This document shows, one piece after another, positions 1 through 5,474 of a stretch of DNA of 7,633 nucleotides. Origin of the DNA: Planctomycetota bacterium (GTDB lineage Bacteria; Planctomycetota; Phycisphaerae; Sedimentisphaerales; SG8-4); assembly GCA_030607345.1 (NCBI GenBank), contig JAUWKC010000074.1:1-7633 (forward strand). Reading direction: 5' to 3'. Positions within the stretch are counted from its first letter, which is position 1, and each line of letters begins with the position of its first letter. The notes beneath the pieces were generated by a model. That model did no database searches. It was not told where the DNA came from and saw nothing but the letters and a program-made list of their open reading frames with translations. A program made the translations under genes and the position numbers.

Positions 1-87
1 ATTAGCATCCGCCAAGAGCGAGCCGGAGACGACGAGAAAGATTACGACACAGGCCGGGATTCGCAATTTCGCAAAATAACCCTGCAT
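1..87 (-). CDS. N-terminus of an exported protein (partial, runs off the left edge)
   Basis: Only the first 29 codons are present. They read MQGYFAKLRIPACVVIFL followed by VVSGSLLADAN. This is a typical Sec signal peptide: a short positively charged start (K7, R9), a hydrophobic core at about residues 10-21, and a small-residue cleavage region around SLLA/DAN. The mature protein lies outside the window, so its function cannot be stated. The start is well supported: a strong Shine-Dalgarno (AAAGGAGA on the minus strand, positions 92-99) sits 4 nt upstream of the ATG at 87-85. A promoter at 186-214 and a hairpin in the leader fit the same start. The gene is transcribed away from the thioesterase-purine operon. 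It could be a secreted enzyme, a surface protein, or a protein held by an uncleaved signal anchor. I am confident that it is a real gene start and have no view on its identity. Confidence 0.75.
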   Translation of the reverse strand, partial: MQGYFAKLRIPACVVIFLVVSGSLLADAN

Positions 88-91
88 AAGT

Positions 92-99
92 TCTCCTTT
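92..99 (-). promoter_or_regulatory. Strong Shine-Dalgarno of the left-edge exported gene
   Basis: On the minus strand the sequence reads AAAGGAGAACTTATG, an extended match to the anti-Shine-Dalgarno, with 4 nt between AAAGGAGA and the ATG. It fixes the start of a gene too truncated to be recognised by length. It contrasts with the thioesterase and purF, which have no such site. Confidence 0.75.
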
Positions 100-121
100 C
101 GTATAAGTTTACAAACACCAA

Positions 122-152
122 CCCCCACGGCCGAGACCTCAGCCAGTGGGGG
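122..152 (-). promoter_or_regulatory. GC-rich hairpin in the 5' leader of the left-edge exported gene
   Basis: CCCCCAC (122-128) and GTGGGGG (146-152) form a perfect 7-bp stem. A further GGC/GCC pairing (129-131 with 142-144) extends it across a single-base bulge. If transcription starts near 179 on the minus strand, the hairpin lies in the middle of a roughly 90-nt leader, about 23 nt before the Shine-Dalgarno. Neither side has a U tract, so it is not a canonical terminator. It could be a stability element, a protein-binding leader or part of a structured RNA. I do not recognise a known riboswitch in it. Confidence 0.5.
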
Positions 153-185
153 ATAAGACTCCTTCTTCACCACAGTTAGGCGTGG

Positions 186-214
186 ATTGTTTCACAAAAG
201 CCCGCCAGGGTCAA
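186..214 (-). promoter_or_regulatory. Predicted sigma-70-type promoter for the left-edge exported gene
   Basis: On the minus strand there is a -35 box TTGACC (209-214), a 17-bp spacer, and a -10 box AACAAT (186-191) preceded by an extended -10 TG. Transcription would start near position 179. The -10 matches the consensus only at four of six positions, but the spacing, the TG and the A/T tract just upstream of the -35 support it. Confidence 0.5.
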
Positions 215-257
215 ACTTTTTTCGTTGATAACCGAAAAAATTCGCGATAAGACCCTG
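206..257. repeat. Nested inverted repeats in the divergent intergenic region
   Basis: An outer pair, CAGGGTC (206-212) and GACCCTG (251-257), encloses an inner pair, TTTTTTCG (217-224) and CGAAAAAA (233-240), with an 8-nt centre. The outer left arm overlaps the -35 box of the minus-strand promoter, and the A/T tract lies where an UP element would be. It may be a regulator-binding site. Forming a hairpin in RNA is less likely because no transcript clearly covers it. Confidence 0.4.
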
Positions 258-385
258 AAGATTTCTGTTCACTCGGGCCATAATTGTGGAAGCTGCTGGA
301 CCGTTCGAAGATGTGTTTTTGTCTGAGCCGGCCGATGACGGGGCCAGAAAAACGCGCCACAGAACAATTTTGACAAGTATCGGGC

Positions 386-413
386 TTGAAATGTTCCGCT
401 TTCTTGATATTCT
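386..413 (+). promoter_or_regulatory. Possible promoter of the thioesterase-purF-purM operon
   Basis: TTGAAA (386-391), a 16-bp spacer and TATTCT (408-413) form a plausible -35/-10 pair. Transcription would start about ten bases before the ATG at 430, giving a very short or nearly absent leader, which fits the lack of a Shine-Dalgarno. The match is moderate, so treat it as a candidate. Confidence 0.35.
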
Positions 414-429
414 GCGTTGCTGATGTAAG

Positions 430-846
430 ATGGATTTTCCGAAGGGAACAACTATTCAAAGCCACACGATGACTATTGTGCCGCGGTACGCTGAGACCAA
501 CCAGGGTGGTGTGGTTCACCACAGCGTTTATCCGGTTTGGTTCGAGATGGGCCGGACCGAACTTTTGCGGGCCAACGGCCTGGCTTACAAAGACCTTGAG
601 CAGGCCGGCGTCTTTTTTGTTGTGGCTGAACTGCGGATTAGATATCGTCAGCCTGCACGATACGACGAAGAGCTTCAGTTGGAGACGAACTGCTCGAGAG
701 TTACGACAAGCAAAGTCGAGCACACATACGAACTGACCCGGCGCAGCGACGGTGCAGTCCTGGCCGAGGGCTCAAGCATTCTTGTCTGTGTCGGTCCCGA
801 CGGCAAGATTCGTCGGATGCCGGAGTTTATGCATCCGCAAGGTTGA
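430..846 (+). CDS. Acyl-CoA thioesterase, YbgC/4HBT hotdog family
   Basis: A 138-residue protein of the 4-hydroxybenzoyl-CoA thioesterase-like (YbgC) hotdog family, which hydrolyses acyl-CoA thioesters in the cytoplasm. The family signature is clear: RYAETNQGGVVHHSVYPVWF at residues 19-38, then EMGRTELLR, a central RIRYRQPARYDEELQLET segment, and a final strand rich in small residues. Length is normal for the family. In the aligned position of the catalytic Asp (Asp17 of the Pseudomonas 4-hydroxybenzoyl-CoA thioesterase; the second D of the usual DTDxxG motif) this protein has Asn24, codon AAC at 499-501. An in-frame TGA at 421-423 limits the start to ATG 430 or ATG 469 (Met14). Neither has a Shine-Dalgarno; 430 is chosen as the longer frame, but Met14 would align as well with shorter family members. 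It is followed by purF after 51 nt, suggesting cotranscription. The substrate is unknown. Confidence 0.88.
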   Translation: MDFPKGTTIQSHTMTIVPRYAETNQGGVVHHSVYPVWFEMGRTELLRANGLAYKDLEQAGVFFVVAELRIRYRQPARYDEELQLETNCSRVTTSKVEHTYELTRRSDGAVLAEGSSILVCVGPDGKIRRMPEFMHPQG

Positions 847-897
847 GGAACTTGTGTTTGATTTGACTTGGTCGGGCTGGTTCATTAAACTACGACT

Positions 898-2331
898 ATG
901 GTTTCGGATAAGAAGGAGCAATGTGGCCTTTTCGGTATTTTCGGCAACAAAGAGGCGGTGTCGAAGACATATTTCGGGCTGCACAGCCTTCAGCATCGGG
1001 GTCAGGAATCGGCGGGCATTGCCACCAGCAACGGCGACACCATCCAGTGCCATAAAGGCATGGGAACGGTAACGCGCGTTTTCCGAAGTGGTTCGGGGCT
1101 GTTGGAAAAGCTGGCCAATCCGATAGCAATCGGTCACGTCCGCTATTCGACGGCAGGTTCGAACAATCCGGTTAACAGCCAGCCGCTCCTGAGCGAGTAC
1201 TCCCGCGGGCAGGTTGCATTGGCCCATAACGGCAATCTCGTAAATGCGGCCCTTCTGCGTGACGAATACGAGGCATACGGCAGCATATTCAAGTCGACCA
1301 GCGACACGGAGATAATCACGCATCTTCTGGCCAAGCCGACTCACGTAGCCAAGCCCGACCAGCTTGGGCATGTACTGAATCACCTTCAGGGAGCATATAG
1401 TCTGTTGTTTTTGTTTGCGGACCGTATTGAAGCGGCGCGAGACCCTTTTGGCATTCGTCCCCTGTGCATTGGCCAGCTCGAGGAGGGCTCTTACGTAGTC
1501 GCCAGTGAGACCTGTGCTTTCGACGCAGTTGGAGCCAGGTTCATCCGTGAAGTTGAGCCGGGCGAAATCGTTCGGCTGGATAACAGCGGGCTTTCGAGCA
1601 GGTTTTTCGTCAAGCGGGGCACTGTTGCACCGGCGCACTGCATCTTCGAGCATATCTATTTTGCCAAGCAGAACTCGCACATCTTCGGGGAGAACGTGCA
1701 TGAATTCAGAAAGAAACTTGGCAGGCGACTGGCAACAGAGCGCCCCGTGCAGGCTGATGTTGTAGTGCCGGTTCCGGACTCGGGTACGTCGGCGGCACTG
1801 GGGTATTCAGAGCAAAGCGGCATACCTTTTGATATGGGACTGGTGAGGAGCCATTACGTAGGCAGAACGTTTATCTCACCGGACCAGAAGACACGGGAAC
1901 TGGAAGTCAAGCTCAAGCTTGCGGTGGTAAAAGAGGCTGTTGGCGGCAAGCGTATTGTTGTAGTGGACGATTCAATCGTGCGTGGTACAACCACAAGGGG
2001 CATAATCCGGACGCTGCGTCAGGCGGGGGCAAAAGAAATCCATATGCGTGTGAGCTGCCCGCCCATTAGATACCCGTGTTTTTACGGGGTTGATTTTCCA
2101 ACGAAGCAGGAGCTGCTGGCCAACAACCGCGACCTTGGACAAATAAAGGATTTCCTCAAAGTGGACAGTGTCGGGTACATGTCGCTGGAAGGGCTGCTGT
2201 CTTGTGCGGCGCAGCCTGCCGGTCATTACTGCACGGCCTGCTGGACGGGTCAATACAGAATACCGGTTGACACTGCGGTCAACAAGTTCACCATGGAACG
2301 ATATCAGTTGCATATGTTTGACGAGCCGTAG
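898..2331 (+). CDS. purF: Amidophosphoribosyltransferase (glutamine-PRPP amidotransferase)
   Basis: Catalyses the first committed step of purine synthesis: PRPP plus glutamine gives 5-phosphoribosylamine. At 477 residues it matches the usual length. The N-terminal Ntn glutaminase domain begins with an eight-residue propeptide (MVSDKKEQ) before the nucleophile Cys9 in CGLFGIFG, followed by HRGQESAG (33-40), GHVRYSTAG (79-87) and HNGN (110-113). The C-terminal phosphoribosyltransferase domain carries the PRPP-binding motif VVVDDSIVRGTTT (354-366). Four cysteines, C248, C394, C445 and C448, sit in the contexts of the [4Fe-4S] ligands of the Bacillus subtilis-type enzyme, so this is probably the propeptide-processed, oxygen-sensitive class. 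An in-frame TAA at 886-888 leaves ATG 898 as the only nearby ATG start; it has no Shine-Dalgarno. It lies between the thioesterase and purM on the same strand, in an apparent operon. Identification is secure. Confidence 0.98.
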   Translation: MVSDKKEQCGLFGIFGNKEAVSKTYFGLHSLQHRGQESAGIATSNGDTIQCHKGMGTVTRVFRSGSGLLEKLANPIAIGHVRYSTAGSNNPVNSQPLLSEYSRGQVALAHNGNLVNAALLRDEYEAYGSIFKSTSDTEIITHLLAKPTHVAKPDQLGHVLNHLQGAYSLLFLFADRIEAARDPFGIRPLCIGQLEEGSYVVASETCAFDAVGARFIREVEPGEIVRLDNSGLSSRFFVKRGTVAPAHCIFEHIYFAKQNSHIFGENVHEFRKKLGRRLATERPVQADVVVPVPDSGTSAALGYSEQSGIPFDMGLVRSHYVGRTFISPDQKTRELEVKLKLAVVKEAVGGKRIVVVDDSIVRGTTTRGIIRTLRQAGAKEIHMRVSCPPIRYPCFYGVDFPTKQELLANNRDLGQIKDFLKVDSVGYMSLEGLLSCAAQPAGHYCTACWTGQYRIPVDTAVNKFTMERYQLHMFDEP

Positions 2332-2365
2332 TAGTATATTCTGCGTTACTTTTGAGAATCAGCCC

Positions 2366-2373
2366 GAGGAGAA
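2366..2373 (+). promoter_or_regulatory. Shine-Dalgarno serving the micro-ORF before purM
   Basis: GAGGAGAA at 2366-2373 is the only strong Shine-Dalgarno in the purF-purM gap. It is about 10 nt from the ATG at 2383 but 35 nt from the purM ATG at 2409, too far to serve purM directly. This placement is the reason for calling a translated micro-ORF here. Confidence 0.6.
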
Positions 2374-2382
2374 CGCGAAAAA

Positions 2383-2412
2383 ATGACAAGTGCTATCTTT
2401 AATCAGCTATGA
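2383..2412 (+). CDS. Nine-codon upstream ORF overlapping the purM start
   Basis: ATG at 2383 opens a nine-codon frame, MTSAIFNQL, ending at TGA 2410-2412. That stop overlaps the purM start codon in an ATGA arrangement (ATG 2409-2411). The micro-ORF has the GAGGAGAA Shine-Dalgarno about 10 nt upstream, whereas purM has none of its own. purM cannot be extended upstream because TAA at 2400-2402 is in its frame. The simplest reading is that ribosomes load at the micro-ORF and re-initiate at purM, which couples the two. The peptide has no run of a regulatory amino acid, so classic attenuation is not suggested. Translation is inferred from the sequence layout only. Confidence 0.5.
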   Translation: MTSAIFNQL

Positions 2413-3479
2413 CCAAATATCTAACCTACCAGCAGGCTGGTGTGAGCATTGACGCCGGTGAAGAAATGGTACGGCAGATTTATTCGGCGGTTGCCGGCAC
2501 ACTCGGGCCGCGAGTGGTTGAATCTCCGAACAGTTTCGCCGGGATGTTCCGGCTGGACTACGATGAGCGTCTGTTCAAGAAGAACTACAGGAATCCCGTG
2601 CTGGTTGCCTGCACGGACGGCGTGGGCAGCAAGGTGCAATTAGCCGCCCTCGCGAAGAAGTTCGACACGGTTGGAATCGACCTTGTGGCGATGAACGTCA
2701 ACGATATGCTGGTTCAGGGCGCCGAGCCGCGTTTTTTCCTGGACTACTTAGCGGTTCACAAACTGGAGCCTGCGGTGGTGGTGGAACTGGTAAAGGGCAT
2801 CGCCGCCGGCTGCAAAAGGGCTGACTGTGCGCTTATCGGAGGAGAGACCGCCGAGATGCCGGACACTTACGCCGAAGGCGACTTTGATATGGCAGGCTTT
2901 GCCGTGGGCGTGGTCGAGCGTAAGAAAATCATCACGGGCAAGAACGTTAGAAACGGTGATGTGGTTCTGGGGCTGGGCTCGAGCGGGCTGCACAGTAACG
3001 GATACACGCTGGTTCGCAATATCTGTTTCAAGAAAACGAGCCTGAAAATGAGCGATGCGTTGGACGAACTGGATGGGGCTGTGCTTGGCGACGTGCTGCT
3101 CGAGCCGACGCGGATTTACGTCAAGCCGATAGTCAAACTGCTGTCGCAGTACAAGGTCAAAAAGATTGTCCACGGGATGGCTCATATAACAGGCGGCGGG
3201 CTTGTGGGCAATATTCCGCGGGTGCTGCCCAGGGACTGTGATGCGGTTATAAAGAAAGCAAGCTGGCCGAAGCCGAAGATATTCGACTTTCTGCAGGCGA
3301 AGGGTCCTGTCGAAGAGGCTGAGATGTACCGGGTCTTTAATATGGGTATCGGATTTGTGCTCATAGTGGCTGAAGATTTCGCTGACTCAATCGGCAGGAA
3401 GCTTAAGCGGTACGGCGAGAAGGTCTACAGGATAGGGCGGATTACCACGGGGACCGGCAAGGTAGTTTTCAAGAACTGA
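2409..3479 (+). CDS. purM: Phosphoribosylformylglycinamidine cyclo-ligase (AIR synthetase)
   Basis: Catalyses the ATP-dependent closure of FGAM to aminoimidazole ribonucleotide, the fifth step of purine synthesis, in the cytoplasm. The 356-residue length is normal. Conserved segments are all present in order: LTYQQAGVSIDAGEEMV (5-21), ACTDGVGSK (67-75), GIDLVAMNVNDMLVQGAEP (89-107) followed by FFLDY, ALIGGETAEMPDTYAEGDFD (141-160), LGLGSSGLHSNGYTLVR (187-203), HGMAHITGGGLVGNIPRVLP (255-274) and the C-terminal FNMGIGFVLIV (310-320). It belongs to the PurM/ThiL/SelD ATP-binding superfamily; the GETAEMP motif and the partner purF mark it as PurM. The start is fixed by an in-frame TAA at 2400-2402 and by alignment of the N-terminus. 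It overlaps the stop of a nine-codon upstream frame, so translation is probably coupled. A membrane-protein gene follows after 14 nt. Confidence 0.98.
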   Translation: MTKYLTYQQAGVSIDAGEEMVRQIYSAVAGTLGPRVVESPNSFAGMFRLDYDERLFKKNYRNPVLVACTDGVGSKVQLAALAKKFDTVGIDLVAMNVNDMLVQGAEPRFFLDYLAVHKLEPAVVVELVKGIAAGCKRADCALIGGETAEMPDTYAEGDFDMAGFAVGVVERKKIITGKNVRNGDVVLGLGSSGLHSNGYTLVRNICFKKTSLKMSDALDELDGAVLGDVLLEPTRIYVKPIVKLLSQYKVKKIVHGMAHITGGGLVGNIPRVLPRDCDAVIKKASWPKPKIFDFLQAKGPVEEAEMYRVFNMGIGFVLIVAEDFADSIGRKLKRYGEKVYRIGRITTGTGKVVFKN

Positions 3480-3493
3480 AAACTCAAGACTTG

Positions 3494-4507
3494 ATGAAAA
3501 AGGGATTAATCAAAGCTGTTGCCGCATCGGCGGTTTATGCCGGTTTTGCCTTTTATCTGTATCGGCCGTACCTGAAGCATTTTGGCCCGTCGGAGTATCT
3601 TTTCGTTGCCAACTCGATTATTGCCGCTCTGGGCTGTTTTGTTCTCAGCCGGCGGTGGATAAGCGGTTTTTGGGAATCTCTTTTTGCGGGCGCGTTGTAC
3701 GGTTTCGGACCATTCTTGCTGTGCCTTGCTCAATATCACCCGACAGCCGGTTCACTTGCAGCGGCAGTGCCCTGGCTGTTTTTGCCGGCTGCGTTCTGGC
3801 CTAAGGGAAGGTGGTGGTGGTTAAGCCGGCCGTTATGCCTGCTGCCTTTTCTGGCAATAGTGTTGTTCTTTCAGGTTTCGGCGCAGTGCCGGCTATTTGC
3901 GATTTCGACGCAGGCTAAACTGCGGCTGGCAGATTTGGCGGGTCTGCTGGCGCCGCTCGTTACGGTCAAGCAAAGCCTGGATCTCGTGGGGTTTTATCAC
4001 GTCGGCGCCGCGGCGCTGCTTACAGGTTTTGTTATGCTCTTCAAGGCCCGGAGGTTCGGGATAGTAGTACTGTTGGCCGCAGGTACGGTCCTGGCCTTTT
4101 GGGATTCTTTTCTTCAGGTCAGCCCGGTTATGTGGCTGGCTGTGCCGGTGCTGTGCTGCTCGGTGCTTGTCGGAGTCGGGATGCAGGGCCTGGTCTCGGC
4201 CGGCTCAGCGGACAGAAGGTGGGTGCTGGCGGCGGCTGTGGTTATGATGGTTCCGGCGACAGTGACGCTGCTGCTGGCGGCCAAGTATTTCGAGGTGTTC
4301 GCGGGTCTGGGCAAGGGTTACGCAAGATTATTTGTCGGCACCGCCTTTATGTACATACTTGGTGCGGTCGCCGTCGGTATCATCTACTTTATGGCCCGTG
4401 TGAAGTTGAGGCTTCGATGGCTGAGGCTGATTATTCTGTGTTCGGCGACCGCTGTGGACATTTTCTGGGGCGCAACTTTTGTGGTTGACCAGATTTTCTA
4501 CAGTTAG
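3494..4507 (+). CDS. Polytopic membrane protein of unknown function, last gene of the purine operon
   Basis: A 337-residue very hydrophobic protein with about ten predicted membrane helices, at roughly residues 5-23, 34-52, 60-80, 84-101, 113-130, 163-183, 187-204, 209-230, 243-262, 280-300 and 311-330; the count is by eye. I see no transporter or enzyme signature. The stretch at about 40-101 (an Arg-rich turn, then a helix ending YGFGPFLLCLAQYHPT, then AAAVPWLFLPAAFW) resembles helices seen in GT-C or YfhO-type integral-membrane glycosyltransferases, but the acidic first-loop motif expected there is missing and the protein is short, so this is weak. It begins 14 nt after purM, indicating cotranscription. 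The start could be TTG 3491 or ATG 3494; ATG is preferred, and neither has a clear Shine-Dalgarno. There is no obvious link to purine metabolism. It may belong to envelope biology and share the operon only by position. Confidence 0.8.
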   Translation: MKKGLIKAVAASAVYAGFAFYLYRPYLKHFGPSEYLFVANSIIAALGCFVLSRRWISGFWESLFAGALYGFGPFLLCLAQYHPTAGSLAAAVPWLFLPAAFWPKGRWWWLSRPLCLLPFLAIVLFFQVSAQCRLFAISTQAKLRLADLAGLLAPLVTVKQSLDLVGFYHVGAAALLTGFVMLFKARRFGIVVLLAAGTVLAFWDSFLQVSPVMWLAVPVLCCSVLVGVGMQGLVSAGSADRRWVLAAAVVMMVPATVTLLLAAKYFEVFAGLGKGYARLFVGTAFMYILGAVAVGIIYFMARVKLRLRWLRLIILCSATAVDIFWGATFVVDQIFYS

Positions 4508-4510
4508 AAA

Positions 4511-4540
4511 TCGGGCTGTTTTCTTAGGCATAATGCCCGA
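4511..4540 (+). terminator. Possible hairpin at the end of the purine operon
   Basis: TCGGGC (4511-4516) and GCCCGA (4535-4540) form a perfect 6-bp stem starting 4 nt after the membrane-protein stop codon. The 18-nt loop is long and no U tract follows, so it is not a canonical intrinsic terminator. Its position at the operon end makes a 3'-end or Rho-assisted role possible. Confidence 0.3.
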
Positions 4541-4693
4541 CACAGGTCAAATGGCACCACTACCCCGGCTAAGAGACGCGAACAAATCGTTATTATCGGC
4601 GTATATTATTTAGGGTTATGTAGTTTCCTCGGCTTCAAATGCAGCCGTACATGGAGGGTCTGGAGTCAGCGAGCCGGCTCGGAGGTTACAGCA

Positions 4694-4727
4694 TTGTTTA
4701 TTGCGAAACAAAGGGTCTAAGTATAGT
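4694..4727 (+). promoter_or_regulatory. Candidate promoter with inverted repeat upstream of the 121-residue gene
   Basis: TATAGT (4722-4727) could be a -10 box, with TTGCGA (4701-4706) 15 bp upstream as a poor -35. The -35 region falls inside a perfect 6-bp inverted repeat, TTGTTT (4694-4699) and AAACAA (4706-4711), with a 6-bp centre, which could be an operator. The leader would be about 53 nt. Another A/T-rich -10-like box, TATATT, lies at 4602-4607. Both assignments are weak. Confidence 0.28.
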
Positions 4728-4786
4728 AAGGGCAACAGAAGCCCCGCTTTTGTTGGCTCAGCGAGAGAGAGTACAGGATTCGGATT

Positions 4787-5152
4787 ATGACAGAAAGAAT
4801 GGCAACAGTTACCGACAGTATGGGAAAACCAATAATCAGAGACCACCCCGCCCTGTCGCAGTTTTGCTTCGAGAACGGCTACGAATTCCGTGGCACGCTC
4901 TTGGGCAGCAAGGGCGTCAAGATAGAGCTGGTGCATAAGGATGACCGCGAAGCGGCCATTATATTGCCCCCGGCTGAAGCCAGGCAGTGCGCGAGATGGC
5001 TGCTGGGAACCACCGACCGGCAAGACCGCAGCCTGCCGAAAGACCTCGCCGAGATTCTGCAGAGAATAATCAATATCAAGAAGCCGCATCCGGCACTGAA
5101 ACGCGGCGACAAGAGGAAAATAAAAGATGCGCTGCGTGCTCTAAAAGAATAA
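4787..5152 (+). CDS. Hypothetical 121-residue protein
   Basis: I do not recognise this protein. It has 121 residues, no signal peptide and no membrane helix, so it is probably cytoplasmic. The middle alternates strand-like and helix-like segments: GYEFRGTLLGSKGVKIELVH at 31-50, then AAIILPPAEARQCARWLL at 56-73. The last 30 residues are strongly basic (KKPHPALKRGDKRKIKDALR, 98-117), which might bind nucleic acid or an acidic partner. ATG 4787 has AGGA (4775-4778) 8 nt upstream; ATG 4799 (Met5) is an alternative. It stands alone, 279 nt after the purine operon on the same strand and convergent with the DUF503 gene downstream. The appropriate Shine-Dalgarno and the clean open frame favour a real gene over the overlapping frames on both strands in this area. 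Confidence 0.7.
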   Translation: MTERMATVTDSMGKPIIRDHPALSQFCFENGYEFRGTLLGSKGVKIELVHKDDREAAIILPPAEARQCARWLLGTTDRQDRSLPKDLAEILQRIINIKKPHPALKRGDKRKIKDALRALKE

Positions 5153-5474
5153 CGCCGGCCAGAATCAAGTAATCGAAAGCAATTGATTTCACTCTGCCAG
5201 CGGTCTGACCGTGGTACCTTCGGCAAAAATCCAGGCACAGATACTTCTTCGTTCAGCCGTGGTATCCGGGCAAAACCGCTCTGCGCTTTGCGGATGCTCT
5301 GAGCTGCCTGCGTCGTGTGCTTTGGCAAGATAGAATTAAATCTATGTTCGGCAAAAGGTTCTTACGCGACAAAAATTTCGAGTTCGACCAAGCAACTTTT
5401 TTTCTGTAAATTCTATTTTGCTCTGAAGCAGAATCATCGTTCTCCACGTCCGTATCCAAAATATCTTTTGCCGG
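5153..5474. other. Convergent intergenic stretch with no supportable gene
   Basis: These 322 nt lie between the converging 121-residue gene and the DUF503 gene. Short open frames exist on the minus strand (for example 5253-5459, and one that starts at 5328), but they lack a Shine-Dalgarno and any recognisable motif, and the second continues antisense through the neighbouring gene. The sequence becomes A/T-rich at about 5327-5425. The decamer TTCGGCAAAA occurs twice (5219-5228 and 5346-5355). I see no clear hairpin-plus-T terminator for either converging gene. It may be decayed coding DNA or simple spacer. Confidence 0.45.

Noticed and set aside
370..375. Perfect TTGACA before the thioesterase as a -35 box
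   Set aside because: No acceptable -10 box lies 15-19 bp downstream; the TTGAAA/TATTCT pair fits better.
407..418. ATATTCTGCGTT shared with 2336-2347, both upstream of operon genes
   Set aside because: A 12-base match is expected about once or twice by chance in a window of this size, and no second promoter before purM is convincing.
211..723. A 170-codon minus-strand frame across the intergenic region and thioesterase
   Set aside because: More than half is antisense to the thioesterase, it has no family resemblance, and it would overlap the predicted -35 of the left-edge gene.
772..1701. A 309-codon open frame antisense to purF
   Set aside because: It is entirely complementary to the thioesterase end and purF. 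It has no recognisable motif or Shine-Dalgarno, and is explained by the codon bias of purF leaving few stops on the opposite strand.
4670..4681. Palindrome CGAGCCGGCTCG
   Set aside because: An isolated GC-rich 12-bp palindrome without a spacer, T tract or promoter context; it is not strong enough to call a site.
4639..4938. A 99-codon plus-strand frame overlapping the 121-residue gene
   Set aside because: It overlaps 4787-5152 in another frame, its sequence becomes low-quality and Arg/Gln-rich, and it has no good ribosome site.
4616..5089. A 157-codon minus-strand frame opposite the 121-residue gene
   Set aside because: It has low-similarity composition and no start signal; the plus-strand frame has a proper Shine-Dalgarno.
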